Positions 16,549-25,409 of a DNA stretch of 64,000 bases are shown in pieces. The stretch's first letter is position 1, and each line of letters starts with the position of its first letter. Source of the DNA: CAVXXD01 sp963765625 (GTDB lineage Bacteria > Actinomycetota > Geothermincolia > Geothermincolales > Geothermincolaceae); assembly GCA_963765625.1 (NCBI GenBank), contig CAVXXD010000006.1, positions 248,001-312,000 on the forward strand. The letters are read 5' to 3'. Under the pieces are notes generated by a model. It saw nothing but the letters and a program-made list of their open reading frames with translations, searched no databases and had not been told where the DNA came from. A program made the position numbers and the translations under genes.

Positions 16549-17511
16549 GTGAAGAGGTCGTACTGCGTAACATTATCTCTCATCCTGCTCGCGCCGGCCT
16601 TGCTCGCCGCCGCCGGCTGCGGCGCTTCAACCCCGGAGGAACAGGAAACGCCCGCGATGGACGCCACGCGCTACCGCGTCTCCTATCAGCTGTCCTGCCT
16701 GGAGACCATCGACTACATGCGGGCCAACCAGCTGTTCAACTACCTTCTCACCTATAAGACGGGCGACCCCGTGGACCCCGCCATGCAACAGGCCGCGGCC
16801 AGTGCCGTGCCTTCCGACAGCCTCACCTTTATGGTCGAGTCGGGCAACCTCCTCAAGGCGGCTTACGTCTTCGAGCCCCGGCCACTGTCGAAGGACGAAG
16901 AGGACGGCTTGCTCCAGTGCGAGTTCGACCAGGCTGGCCTTCCTGAAGTACTTGGAATACCCTACGTCACCTGCAAGGGGGAGCTGGCGGTCTCCTCGAC
17001 CAGCCTTACGCAAGGTGACGGGTCGACCCTCGACGCCGCCCACCGGGCATCGTGCCTGGAGGCCACGCCCTTCTGGCCGGCGGACGACCCGGAGGTGAAG
17101 GCCCGGGCCAGGCAGATAACCGCCGGCGCGGACAGCGAGGCCGAAAAGGTGGAGGCCCTGTTTGGCTGGGTGCGCAACAACATCGCATATGACGGCGCCA
17201 CCGGCTCCCGCTACGGGACCATGCAAGTGCTCTCCCAGGGCTACGGCCGCTGCTGGGACGCCTCGGACGTCTTCGTCACCCTGGGCCGCGCCAGCGGCCT
17301 GCCCACCCGCCAGGTTTCCGGCTGGCTGGCCGGCCCGCAGGGGAGCGGCCATATCTGGTCCCAGGTCTGGCTCGAGGACGAAGGCTGGGTGGACGTGGAC
17401 ACCACCGCGAAAAGCGTAGGGGCCGACGAGAGATACCTTCCCTTCCGCTGCACCGAGGACGGCGAGATGCCGGTGCTGTACGTGAGCATGCCCGAAATCG
17501 AGCAACTCTAG
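16549..17511 (+). CDS. Transglutaminase-like lipoprotein
   Basis: 320 residues with a signal peptide ending LAAAGC24. Residues about 190-295 form a transglutaminase-like cysteine-protease domain: GYGRCWDASDVFVTLGRASG carries the nucleophile Cys, SGHIWSQVWL the His and GWVDVDTT the Asp. It is likely a cell-envelope protease or cross-linking enzyme. The GTG at 16549 has GAAAGGAG 6 bases upstream. The stop overlaps the convergent antitoxin gene by 4 bases. Confidence 0.85.
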   Translation: MKRSYCVTLSLILLAPALLAAAGCGASTPEEQETPAMDATRYRVSYQLSCLETIDYMRANQLFNYLLTYKTGDPVDPAMQQAAASAVPSDSLTFMVESGNLLKAAYVFEPRPLSKDEEDGLLQCEFDQAGLPEVLGIPYVTCKGELAVSSTSLTQGDGSTLDAAHRASCLEATPFWPADDPEVKARARQITAGADSEAEKVEALFGWVRNNIAYDGATGSRYGTMQVLSQGYGRCWDASDVFVTLGRASGLPTRQVSGWLAGPQGSGHIWSQVWLEDEGWVDVDTTAKSVGADERYLPFRCTEDGEMPVLYVSMPEIEQL

Positions 17512-17849
17512 TAACCCTTTTCGCGATCCAGTTTTTTCAGCAATTCCCTGTATTTGGAGAGGTCTTCTTCCTGCTTCTCGATCCTTCTGCAGAGTGTTTC
17601 AGCGAGTTTATAGGTAGGCACGAATTCATTGCTTTTTAACAGGCCTTCCCTGATCAACTCTCTCGCCAGGGTCGAAGTAGGCATGCCCAGTTCCCTGGCC
17701 TGGTCTACCAGCATCCGCAACAGCTCCGAGTCTATCTTCATGGTGAACACTGAGGCCTTGTCCCTCGCGGGAGCCACCTCGACCTCTATGCCACTTACGT
17801 CTTCCCACCCTTCATCCGACATAGCTTCCTCATCGTTACAGTATTTCAT
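17508..17849 (-). CDS. Antitoxin-like protein (ribbon-helix-helix, BrnA-type context)
   Basis: 113 residues. The centre ASVFTMKIDSELLRMLVDQA, followed by PTSTLARELIREGL, is a ribbon-helix-helix (CopG/Arc) DNA-binding pattern. A charged helical tail (about 80-113) ends the protein. Its ATG overlaps by 4 bases the end of an upstream BrnT-like toxin gene. BrnT-BrnA modules have this order: toxin first, RHH antitoxin second. The antitoxin reading frame is intact while the toxin is broken. Confidence 0.75.
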   Translation of the reverse strand: MKYCNDEEAMSDEGWEDVSGIEVEVAPARDKASVFTMKIDSELLRMLVDQARELGMPTSTLARELIREGLLKSNEFVPTYKLAETLCRRIEKQEEDLSKYRELLKKLDREKGY

Positions 17850-18118
17850 TCTTTCGCCTCCATTGCCGTGATACAGAACCAGACACCTTCTTCCCGGCTG
17901 TCGGGGTTCATATATATCACCAATCGCCTTCCCCCTCTTGTTGTTCCTGTCACCTTGAAACGGTATCCATGCTTATTACTGAACTCGGGGACAATATTCT
18001 TGTCCTTGTCTTCAAATATGACTTGCTAGACTTCTTCGTAGTCCACATGGTGTTTCTTTCATGTCTTGTCAATCGTCTCCAAGCTCCAGTTCAATCGCTC
18101 TATCCGGTACTTTGTCAT
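17846..18118 (-). pseudogene. BrnT-like toxin gene broken by two in-frame stops
   Basis: An ATG at 18118 with CAGGAG upstream opens MTKYRIERLNWSLETIDKT. The frame meets TGA at 18061-18059 and TAG at 18028-18026. It then continues, still in the same frame, as QVIFEDKDKNIV, HGYRFKVTGTTRGGRRLVIY and ITAMEAKE, the pattern of BrnT/RelE-like ribonucleases (KHHVDYEEV ... GGRRL). The total is 90 codons, the right size. It ends with an ATGA overlap with the antitoxin. Nonsense decay is the simplest reading, because two different stop codons are involved. Confidence 0.75.
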
Positions 18119-18262
18119 CCGTTTCTCCTGGTATTACCTTACGTATTACCTCATTATTATAGGTGGATTTGTGGCAATAACACAATCTACTCCAGCCAGA
18201 TAAGTGTTCAAGAAGGCCAGAGAATAGGCTCGCGACATCATCGTGTCGCTTTGAACCAGTAA

Positions 18263-18730
18263 TTATTCGAACGAGAGGTCGCTGATGATCTCCTTCGCCT
18301 GTTCCAGATCACCTGGCGGAGTAACGGAGATATTCATGCCGATCGGATCGATCAGGGCGAGGTCCGTGACGCCATCTACCGGATACGACTCGACAACCAA
18401 CCTTCCGGCTATTTCGTATCTTTTCTTCTGAATACGCTCAGAACCGATAGTCTCAAGGGATGTGGCCTCAGCTAATGAGTCCAGGGTTTCGTTCGGCCAG
18501 GCAAACATATAAGCCTTTTCTCCCTCAACGTATATGCAGGGCCAGTTTTTCGGCTTAAAGGGTGCGTCTGATTCCCGTTATCCATACTCATAAACCAGGC
18601 CCTGGGGAATTTTGAATGTCACGCCGGCATACGTTACCGTTTGCGGTCCAGCTGAATGCGAGCACCCGCATGCGACCATAAAAAGGACGAGCGCTAAGAC
18701 TGCGACCGCCAATGCTCTTCCGCTTCTCAA
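18263..18730 (-). pseudogene. Small lipoprotein gene with one in-frame TAA
   Basis: A TTG at 18730 with AGGAGA upstream starts MRSGRALAVAVLALVLFMVA and a lipobox ending ACGC23 (or C21). The frame stops at TAA (18580-18578, codon 51), then continues unbroken for 104 codons (KPKNWPCIYVEGEKAYMF to AKEIISDLSFE). Both halves together make a coherent 155-residue lipoprotein of unknown family. The region is visibly less GC-rich than its surroundings. Confidence 0.65.
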
Positions 18731-19042
18731 AACTCTCTCCTACTGCGTTCCCATGCCCAATAACTTCGCCTGATTCTACCAGTCCATCCGGGACCGAAAG
18801 ACCTGCGCCAACAGCAAGCCCGGCACGGTCCGGCTCCCCGTTCCCGGGCTCCCAGTGCCCATTGCGGTCCGGGCTCCAGGCGCAGCCCGGCCTTTCGTAC
18901 AAAACATCGAGTCAGCCGTGCCCGCCGCAAACCTCAAACCACCAGCACAACAACGGAGTCCGCTATCCTGAGCTCGGTTTTGGTAGAAAGGCCGGGCGAA
19001 GCCCAGAAGAGCCCGGGGAGTCAGGGTCCGGGCGAAGCCCGG
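18731..19042. other. Intergenic stretch without a supported gene
   Basis: Long frames here lack ribosome sites and known motifs. The DNA is rich in short GC dyads; CCGGGCGAAGCCC occurs twice (near 19003 and 19029), and similar GGGCTCC/CAGCCCGG blocks lie near 18870-18890. No promoter was recognised. Confidence 0.5.
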
Positions 19043-19074
19043 GGAAAGAAGAAGCCCGGCCGTTAAGCCGGGCT
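19043..19074 (-). terminator. Terminator of tRNA-Ser
   Basis: AGCCCGGC (19053-19060) pairs with GCCGGGCT (19067-19074). On the minus strand it is followed by TCTTCTTTCCCC. Confidence 0.75.
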
Positions 19075-19080
19075 TTTCTT

Positions 19081-19174
19081 TGGCGGAAGGGGTGGGATTC
19101 GAACCCACGAGGCATGTTCCCACACCCACACGATTTCCAGTCGTGCTCCTTAGGCCATACTCGGACACCCTTCC
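19081..19174 (-). tRNA. tRNA-Ser (anticodon GGA)
   Basis: The minus strand starts GGAAGGGTGTCCGAG, a class II tRNA start. The anticodon arm ACGACTGGAAATCGT has loop CTGGAAA (anticodon GGA). A long variable arm follows, then GGGTTCGAATCCC, an acceptor strand CCCTTCC, discriminator G and encoded CCA at 19081-19083. Confidence 0.95.
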
Positions 19175-19254
19175 GTATGCGCACAGTAGAGTTTACCACA
19201 AATTATATCGGTAAAAGGTAATGTTATAATTGAGTCCGGGAGGCTGTTCACTCC

Positions 19255-19677
19255 GTGGGAGGTGCGCGCTTGATCTCTTTCATCGAGAAGCGTCTCGCGG
19301 CCATGGTGCCGGTCTTCGTCCAACCGGTCGAAGGCTTACCCCCCGTCGACCCCGAACAGGTCATCCCTTTCATCGATGAATTCCTCGGCGCGGGCCTGCC
19401 GGAGTTCCGCCCGCTATATTACAGCCTGGTGATGGTGCTGTACGGCCTGTGCCGCCTGCGCCGGGGCAAATCCCTGGAACGCCTCGCGCCGGAAGAAGCG
19501 GTGGAGTTCCTGGAGTCGCTCTACGACAGCCGTCTGGCCGCGATGCGTGCCATCCCCTCGGTGCTGGGCATGCCCATCTTCATGGCCCATTACGACCGCG
19601 ACGAAATCCAGCCCCTGCTCGGCTTCGACACCGAGGCCCTGCGCCGGGAAGCGGCGGAAAGGGGCGTGGAAAGATGA
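19255..19677 (+). CDS. Small partner protein of a GMC oxidoreductase
   Basis: 140 residues, mostly helical, cytoplasmic. The pattern (short helical protein directly before a GMC flavoenzyme, ATGA overlap) resembles the small subunit of membrane-associated GMC dehydrogenases, but no motif of gluconate-dehydrogenase subunit 3 is certain. The start is GTG at 19255, with GGGAGG about 13 bases upstream. A TATAAT lies at 19225-19230 without a convincing -35. Confidence 0.6.
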   Translation: MGGARLISFIEKRLAAMVPVFVQPVEGLPPVDPEQVIPFIDEFLGAGLPEFRPLYYSLVMVLYGLCRLRRGKSLERLAPEEAVEFLESLYDSRLAAMRAIPSVLGMPIFMAHYDRDEIQPLLGFDTEALRREAAERGVER

Positions 19678-21212
19678 TCATCGGGCCGGGGCAGCGGGCG
19701 GAAGGCGACGGCGCCGTCAGGCGCTCCACCGACGTGGTGGTGATCGGCTCCGGCGCGGGCGGCGGGGTGGTGGCCAAGGAGCTGGCCCAGGCGGGATACG
19801 GCGTCATCGTCCTGGAGGAGGGCGGCTACTACACCCGCGAGGACTTCGACTTCCGGCCCTCGCGCTCGTTCCTGCGCTTCTACCGCGAGGCGGGCACCAC
19901 CGTCACCCTGGGCCTGCCGGTGATCCTCGTCCCCCAGGGCAAGACGGTGGGCGGGACCACCACCGTCAACTCCGGCACCTGCCTGCGCATCCCCCGGCAC
20001 ATCCTCAAGCGCTGGCACCTGGAGGCGGGCCTGACCGATCTGGAAGAAGGCGAGCTCAACTTGTTCTACGCGGCGGTGGAGGAGTACCTCTTCGTCAAGC
20101 GGGCCGACCCCGAGGTAGTGGGGCGCAACGCCCTTCTTTTTCTGGAGACGGCGGAGCGCCTCGGCTATTCCGGCGGCTTCCTGCCCCGCAACGCCAAGGA
20201 CTGCGAGGGCTACGGGGTCTGCGCCTTCGGCTGCCCCTCCGGCGCCAAGCAGAGCGTCAACGTCTCCTACATCCCCGACGCGGTGGCGGCGGGGGCCGAC
20301 GTCTACACCCATTGCCGGGTAGACCGCATCGTCACCCGCGGCGGGCGCGCCACCGGGGTGAAGGGCCATTTTATCGACCCGTCGAGCGGTAGGCGTAGCG
20401 GCGCCGTTGAGATCGAGGCCAGGGTGACGGTGCTGGCGGGGGGGGCGATCCAGTCGCCCGCCCTGCTGGCGCGCAACCACCTCTGCGGCGCTTCGGGACA
20501 GCTGGGGCGGAACCTCTCCATCCACCCCTGCACCGGCACCACCGCTCTTTTAGAAGAAGAACTGGGCAACCCCAAGGGCATCCCCCAGTCCACCTACGTC
20601 GACGAGTTCGCCTCCGACGGCATCATGCTGGAGGGGGCCACTATCTCGCCGGGCGTCTTCGCCTTCTCCATGCCCTGGGGCGGGAGGCGCCACGCCCAGG
20701 CCATGACGGACTACAAGCGCACCGGCATCTTCGGGACCATGATCAGCGAGCACGACTCGGCGGGCAGGGTGGTCCCGGGGCCCGACCCGGCGCGCCCGCT
20801 AGTCTTCTACAAGATGGGCGCGGGGGACATCGAGCGCCTCAGGCGAGCCACGGCGCTCACGGCGGAGATCTGGTTCGCGGCCGGGGCCAAACGCGTGGAG
20901 ACCATCTTCCACAGCTTCAGGGAGATGACCCCGCGCGACCTGTCCCGGCTGAACCACACGCGCATCCGGCCCACCGACATCTTCGGCCTCTCCGCCTACC
21001 ACCCCATGGGCACCTGCCGCATGGGGGCCGACCCGGACTGGTCGGTGGTAGGGCCGGGCGGCGAGGCCTGGGACGTGGGAGATCTCTTTGTCTGCGACGC
21101 GAGTATTCTTCCTACTTCTCTCGGGGTCAATCCGCAGCTGACGGTGATGGCGCTGGCCATGCGCATCGCCGGCTCCATCGATGACCGGCTGGAAGCGCGG
21201 ACCACAGAGTGA
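19674..21212 (+). CDS. GMC family FAD-dependent oxidoreductase
   Basis: 512 residues. The N-terminal FAD motif is VVVIGSGAGGGVVAKELAQA. GKTVGGTTTVNSGTCLR is the GMC ADP-ribose region, and CEGYGVCAFGCPSGAKQS is a Cys-rich segment common to the long-chain alcohol oxidase/cholesterol oxidase-like branch. The C-terminal block is HPMGTCRMGADP, then LFVCDASILPTSLGVNPQLT. It oxidises an alcohol or sterol-like substrate, not identifiable further. It is coupled to the small protein before it by a 4-base overlap. Confidence 0.85.
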   Translation: MIIGPGQRAEGDGAVRRSTDVVVIGSGAGGGVVAKELAQAGYGVIVLEEGGYYTREDFDFRPSRSFLRFYREAGTTVTLGLPVILVPQGKTVGGTTTVNSGTCLRIPRHILKRWHLEAGLTDLEEGELNLFYAAVEEYLFVKRADPEVVGRNALLFLETAERLGYSGGFLPRNAKDCEGYGVCAFGCPSGAKQSVNVSYIPDAVAAGADVYTHCRVDRIVTRGGRATGVKGHFIDPSSGRRSGAVEIEARVTVLAGGAIQSPALLARNHLCGASGQLGRNLSIHPCTGTTALLEEELGNPKGIPQSTYVDEFASDGIMLEGATISPGVFAFSMPWGGRRHAQAMTDYKRTGIFGTMISEHDSAGRVVPGPDPARPLVFYKMGAGDIERLRRATALTAEIWFAAGAKRVETIFHSFREMTPRDLSRLNHTRIRPTDIFGLSAYHPMGTCRMGADPDWSVVGPGGEAWDVGDLFVCDASILPTSLGVNPQLTVMALAMRIAGSIDDRLEARTTE

Positions 21213-21339
21213 TCACTATTGATTCCGGGTATTCACGTTATAATGAGCTGAAGTAACCGTACCCTCTCGTGGAAGGGCAAATGCTGCTGTTGGTACCAGC
21301 CCTGTCCCCCAATCTCCGCTTCAGTGAAAGGAGAACCCC

Positions 21340-21987
21340 GTGGAAGAAAAAGGTCTTAGGGGCAGGAGCAGCCTGCTCCCCGAGAACCCGTGGACCCTGT
21401 TGTTCAACGCATTCCTCTACCTGGCCTTTGGGCTCATGCTGGTATGCTGGCCCGACAGCACCCTCAAGGTTCTCTATACCATCTTCGGGATCTTCGCCAT
21501 CTGCTACGGCCTGTTCGTGCTCGCAGGCGTCTTTACCTCCTCGCCTTCACGCAAAGCCGGGAAGAAGGTGAAGGGTGATGATGAAAAGGGGGAGCGCTCC
21601 GGGGAGGGCCGGCCAGACTGGTTGATGGTGCCCATCGCCCTTGCGGCGCTGATCGCCGGGATAATGGCCCTTGCCTGGCCCGACGCCACATCCACCGTTA
21701 TCCTGGTCATCCTGGGCATCTGGGCTATCAGTACCGGGATCATCGAGACCGCCGCGGGAATACGTCTGCCCAAGGGCTTCAAGGGAAAAACCCTGATCCT
21801 GTTGACGGCACTTATCTCCATAGGGTTCGGCATCTATTTTATCGTCGGTCCGGAGAAGAAGGGCGCGAACGAAGTGGCCAGCACGGCGGTGCTCCTCGTG
21901 GGTATTTTTGGCATCATCAAAGGCGTGCTCACCGCCGCTTACGCGTTCCTGCTGCGCGGTCTCTACCACGACTTGGAGAAGGCCTGA
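21340..21987 (+). CDS. HdeD/DUF308 family membrane protein
   Basis: 215 residues with six TM helices in pairs (about 20-62 and 90-205). The repeating LxLxWPDxTxxVL pattern (CWPDSTLKVLYTIFGIF and AWPDATSTVILVILGIW) is the hallmark of HdeD-type proteins. A charged loop (65-90) separates the first helix pair from the rest. The GTG start has AAAGGAG upstream. The function is poorly known; in enteric bacteria it is linked to acid stress. Confidence 0.8.
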   Translation: MEEKGLRGRSSLLPENPWTLLFNAFLYLAFGLMLVCWPDSTLKVLYTIFGIFAICYGLFVLAGVFTSSPSRKAGKKVKGDDEKGERSGEGRPDWLMVPIALAALIAGIMALAWPDATSTVILVILGIWAISTGIIETAAGIRLPKGFKGKTLILLTALISIGFGIYFIVGPEKKGANEVASTAVLLVGIFGIIKGVLTAAYAFLLRGLYHDLEKA

Positions 21988-22100
21988 AGGGTTATGTCAC
22001 CAGAAGGGGTATAATCTTTGTAACCGCAGCACCTTACGAACTATGCTCACAAATCACGCACTAGATCTTTTCCGGCGCTTGCGAACGAAGGAGGAGTGCG

Positions 22101-23906
22101 ATGAGAAGGTCCTGGTTGCTGACCCCCACTACAATCACGGCTATCGTCCTGGTTACCCTGTTGACGGTCACCGGCTGTTACCAGCCCGGCGGCTCCACGC
22201 CCGAAGGGCCCAAACCCGCGGCGGCGCGAGCCTGGACGCAGGCCGACGTGGACGCCGTGGTGGAGATGACACAGCAGACTATCTACGCTCCCCTGATCAA
22301 GGACAACGGTGAAGTCCCGGCCGAAGCCGACAACCTGAAATACCTCCGCTACCGGCTGAAGTCGGGTGGAGAGCCCGACGCCATACTGGTGCTGACCCCC
22401 GGTTTCATGTGCGGGGCCAACGTCTTCAACTACCTGGGGCGCGAGCTGGTCTACATGGCCAAGCAGGAAGGGCATAACCTGGAGGTCCTGGCCGTCGAAT
22501 GGCGCACCAACCGGGCGGAGGACCTCACCGGCCTCAACGCGGCGGAGGCCGCGGGCGACATCAATATCGCCATCGACTACTACTACCACGGGGCCGAGAT
22601 CAGCGGCCACACCTTCCAGGGCTTCGCCTCCAACGATCAGGTGCCCTGGTTCTCCGAAGTGGGGCTGGAGCAGTGCATGCGGGACATCTACACCGTGATC
22701 ACCACCAATGTGCCAGACCCGGAGGTGCGGCGCAGTAAGGTGTTCGTGGGCGGCCATTCCATGGGCGGTCCCTACACCGCCGCCTTCGCCGGGTGGGATT
22801 TCGACGGGGACCCGGCCACCATCGACGACGCCGGTTACCGCAACTGCGCCGGCCTGGTGGGCCTGGACACGCTGGTCAAGTCCACCAACGAGATGCTCGA
22901 CCCCATCCTCGGCCTGCTCCCCGGCGACCTGCGCAACGGCCTGGAGAACATGGCCGAGAACGTCTACGCCGAGTACCTTAAGGGACTGCGGGAAGGCTCT
23001 TTCTATAGATACATCCCGGTGCCGGTGATGAATCCGGAAGGTTTCATGGTGCTGGAGATGATGGCCACGGAGGCAGGGCGGGCACCGGAAGAGGAGTCGA
23101 CCCTGCTGGACAATACGCCTTACTCCGCCAACGTCGACAACCTCATCCGGGTGCTGCAGTCCAAGGACACCTTCCACTACCTGTCCGGCATCCCCGGCAT
23201 CCGCGACTTCCGCTTCACCAACGAGGCTCTGCTGGGCAGCATCATCGACGACAACTTCGAGCCCATCAGCATCGTCCAGGCCAGCATGGGCTTCATGAAC
23301 GGGGGCTTCATGCAGAAGAAGGACTTCCCCCTCCCCTCCGGCCTGGCTACCATCCCCGGTCTGGCTGAGATGGTCGGATCCCTGATCGCCGTCGGCAACC
23401 TCTACATACCCTGGGACGCCGGCCCCTCTTTCGATAAGCTGGGCACGGGGCCGCTCTACGGCTGGACCAACTTCGACCAGATAACCGCGGGCTCCGACAC
23501 TTCCTGCACCGACGTCACCGGCGGCATCACCTACACCACTCAGGACGAAGAGATGACCGACATCGCCGACCTGGCCCGCACCTTATACCAGGGCCCCACC
23601 AACTTCTTCGACTGGTATTACCCCACCCGCCTGGTGATGGACCTGGTGGCAGTGAACTTCTCCTGGGGGACGGGTTACGGGCTGGATTTCCTCCATGGCG
23701 ACCACGTCAACGACCTGCCCAAGATAGAGATCGTCGCCGAGCACGGGCCCTTCACCATGATGGCCGGCCTCTACCCCGCCGCTCCCGGCGAGCGCGTGTT
23801 GTGCGAAGGCTACAGCCACGTGGACGTACTCACCGCGTCGGCCGACCGGCCGGACCTGCGCCCCAGCGAGGTGCTGCCACCGCTGCTGGACTTCATCTTC
23901 CCATGA
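22101..23906 (+). CDS. Lipoprotein alpha/beta-hydrolase (601 aa)
   Basis: The signal peptide ends TVTGC26. The alpha/beta-hydrolase core has the oxyanion strand ILVLTPGFMCGANVF and the nucleophile elbow G218-H-S220-M-G-G. A late EGYSHVDVLTA supplies the probable catalytic His. A long insertion (about 240-500) forms a cap. It is an extracytoplasmic esterase or lipase-like enzyme; the substrate is unknown. GGAGGAG precedes the ATG. It is apparently alone, with TATAAT at 22011-22016 upstream. Confidence 0.75.
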   Translation: MRRSWLLTPTTITAIVLVTLLTVTGCYQPGGSTPEGPKPAAARAWTQADVDAVVEMTQQTIYAPLIKDNGEVPAEADNLKYLRYRLKSGGEPDAILVLTPGFMCGANVFNYLGRELVYMAKQEGHNLEVLAVEWRTNRAEDLTGLNAAEAAGDINIAIDYYYHGAEISGHTFQGFASNDQVPWFSEVGLEQCMRDIYTVITTNVPDPEVRRSKVFVGGHSMGGPYTAAFAGWDFDGDPATIDDAGYRNCAGLVGLDTLVKSTNEMLDPILGLLPGDLRNGLENMAENVYAEYLKGLREGSFYRYIPVPVMNPEGFMVLEMMATEAGRAPEEESTLLDNTPYSANVDNLIRVLQSKDTFHYLSGIPGIRDFRFTNEALLGSIIDDNFEPISIVQASMGFMNGGFMQKKDFPLPSGLATIPGLAEMVGSLIAVGNLYIPWDAGPSFDKLGTGPLYGWTNFDQITAGSDTSCTDVTGGITYTTQDEEMTDIADLARTLYQGPTNFFDWYYPTRLVMDLVAVNFSWGTGYGLDFLHGDHVNDLPKIEIVAEHGPFTMMAGLYPAAPGERVLCEGYSHVDVLTASADRPDLRPSEVLPPLLDFIFP

Positions 23907-24026
23907 GGAGGTTGCTCTCTTGACCGGGGTTCCAGGATTGTATTGTCTATTACTACATCAATAGGTAATGTTGTGTGTGGTTTTTGATTTGACTGTAGTG
24001 CAATGAGACAGAATAAAGGGGGGAGC

Positions 24027-25409
24027 GTGGGCAGAGAGCAAGAGCCGGCGAATACGGAAGCGTACCCGCGTCTCAAGTTGCGCGTCGGCGAGTTGATGCC
24101 GTATCTCAAGAACGAGCTTGCGGAACTGATCGCCATACCATCCATCTCCGAGGCCGGCTATCCGGAAAACACCAGGCCGGCACTCCTCCAGGCTCGTGAC
24201 TATGTCGAGAAGCTGTTTCGAGAAGCCGGTTGCGAACAGGTGCGGTCCGTCGAACTGACCGACACGGCGCCCCTCGTCGTAGCGGAGATCCCCGCACCCC
24301 CCGGCGCACCGACCGTGCTCCTCTACAGCCACTACGACGTCGTTCCCGCCGGTGACGAGACGGAGTGGCACTCTCCTCCTTTCGAGCCAGCCGAGCGTGA
24401 TGGGGCCATCTATGGGCGGGGGGCGGCCGATACCAAGTCGAACATCGTCGCTCTCGCCGGAGCGCTGCGGGCCTGGGACGGGCGGCCACCCGTGGGTATA
24501 AGGGTCGTCATCGAGGGACAGGAGGAAGTCGGCGGCGGGTCCCTTCTTCCCTATGTAGCCGAGAATCCCGATCTCTTCACCTCCGACGTCATGCTCATCG
24601 GCGACATGGGCAGCGTGCGGCCGGGAATCCCTACTCTCACTGTGGCCCTGCGCGGGATGGCCATGGTCACGGTCGAATTACGGACTCTCGAATCCGCCAA
24701 GCACAGCGGACAGTACGGGGGGGCGGCGCCGGACGCGCTGCTGGCCCTGCTCCGCGCGTTGGCTTCCCTGCAAGACGATTACGGTGATGTCGCGGTCAAA
24801 GGCCTGTTGCGCGAGGAGTGGACGGGCGGTGGCAACACTGAGGACGATTTCCGGGCTCTGGCCGAAGTCCTGAAGGGTCTGCCCCTCATCGGCACGGGGA
24901 CGCTGGGCTCTCGGGTCTGGTCCGGGCCGGCTATCACCGTCACCGGTATCGACGTCCCCTCGGTGGACAAGGCGGTCAACTCGGTCTCGCCGTACGCGCG
25001 GGCGTCGCTGAACCTGCGCGTGCATCCCCGGCAGGACGCCGTGGAAGCGCAGGCGGCTCTTATCCGTCATCTGGAGGAAGCTATGCCGTTCGGCATACGT
25101 TTGCAGGTGCACGCCGGTGCGACCGGCAACGGCTTTGCCGCCCGCACGGACAGTCCGGCCTATCAGGCTGCCCGGGAGGCATGGTCGGCGGCCTGGGGGG
25201 AGGAGACGGTAGTAGCGGGCAGTGGGGGATCGATACCCCTGGTCAACGCCCTCAGTAACGCCGCGCCCCACGCGGACGTGCTGCTGGTGGGCACCACGGA
25301 CGGATACGCCAATATCCACGGGCCCAACGAGAGAGTGTTGCTGGATGAATTCGAGAAGACCGTGCTGGCCGAGGCCGACCTGCTGGGACGATTGGGGGTG
25401 GAGTCGTGA
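24027..25409 (+). CDS. M20 family metallopeptidase (aminoacyl/dipeptide hydrolase)
   Basis: 460 residues. Metal and catalytic motifs in order are SHYDVVP, GRGAADTKS, IEGQEEVGGGS and, at the C-terminus, GSGGSIPLVNAL with NIHGPNE. This matches the M20 dipeptidase/PM20 branch. GTG at 24027 is chosen because AAAGGGGGGAG precedes it; the frame also has an ATG at 24003 without a ribosome site. Its stop overlaps the AbgT start by 4 bases, so it probably hydrolyses what AbgT imports, such as p-aminobenzoyl-glutamate or an aminoacyl dipeptide. Confidence 0.85.
   Translation: MGREQEPANTEAYPRLKLRVGELMPYLKNELAELIAIPSISEAGYPENTRPALLQARDYVEKLFREAGCEQVRSVELTDTAPLVVAEIPAPPGAPTVLLYSHYDVVPAGDETEWHSPPFEPAERDGAIYGRGAADTKSNIVALAGALRAWDGRPPVGIRVVIEGQEEVGGGSLLPYVAENPDLFTSDVMLIGDMGSVRPGIPTLTVALRGMAMVTVELRTLESAKHSGQYGGAAPDALLALLRALASLQDDYGDVAVKGLLREEWTGGGNTEDDFRALAEVLKGLPLIGTGTLGSRVWSGPAITVTGIDVPSVDKAVNSVSPYARASLNLRVHPRQDAVEAQAALIRHLEEAMPFGIRLQVHAGATGNGFAARTDSPAYQAAREAWSAAWGEETVVAGSGGSIPLVNALSNAAPHADVLLVGTTDGYANIHGPNERVLLDEFEKTVLAEADLLGRLGVES

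Noticed and set aside
18026..18061. TGA and TAG in the BrnT-like gene as selenocysteine or pyrrolysine recoding
   Set aside because: Two different stop codons within 11 codons, no SECIS-like hairpin at hand by eye, and a toxin family without Sec or Pyl members; nonsense decay is simpler.
18712..19221. Plus-strand frame of 169 codons over the tRNA-Ser region
   Set aside because: It runs antisense through tRNA-Ser and its terminator, has no ribosome site and no recognisable motif.
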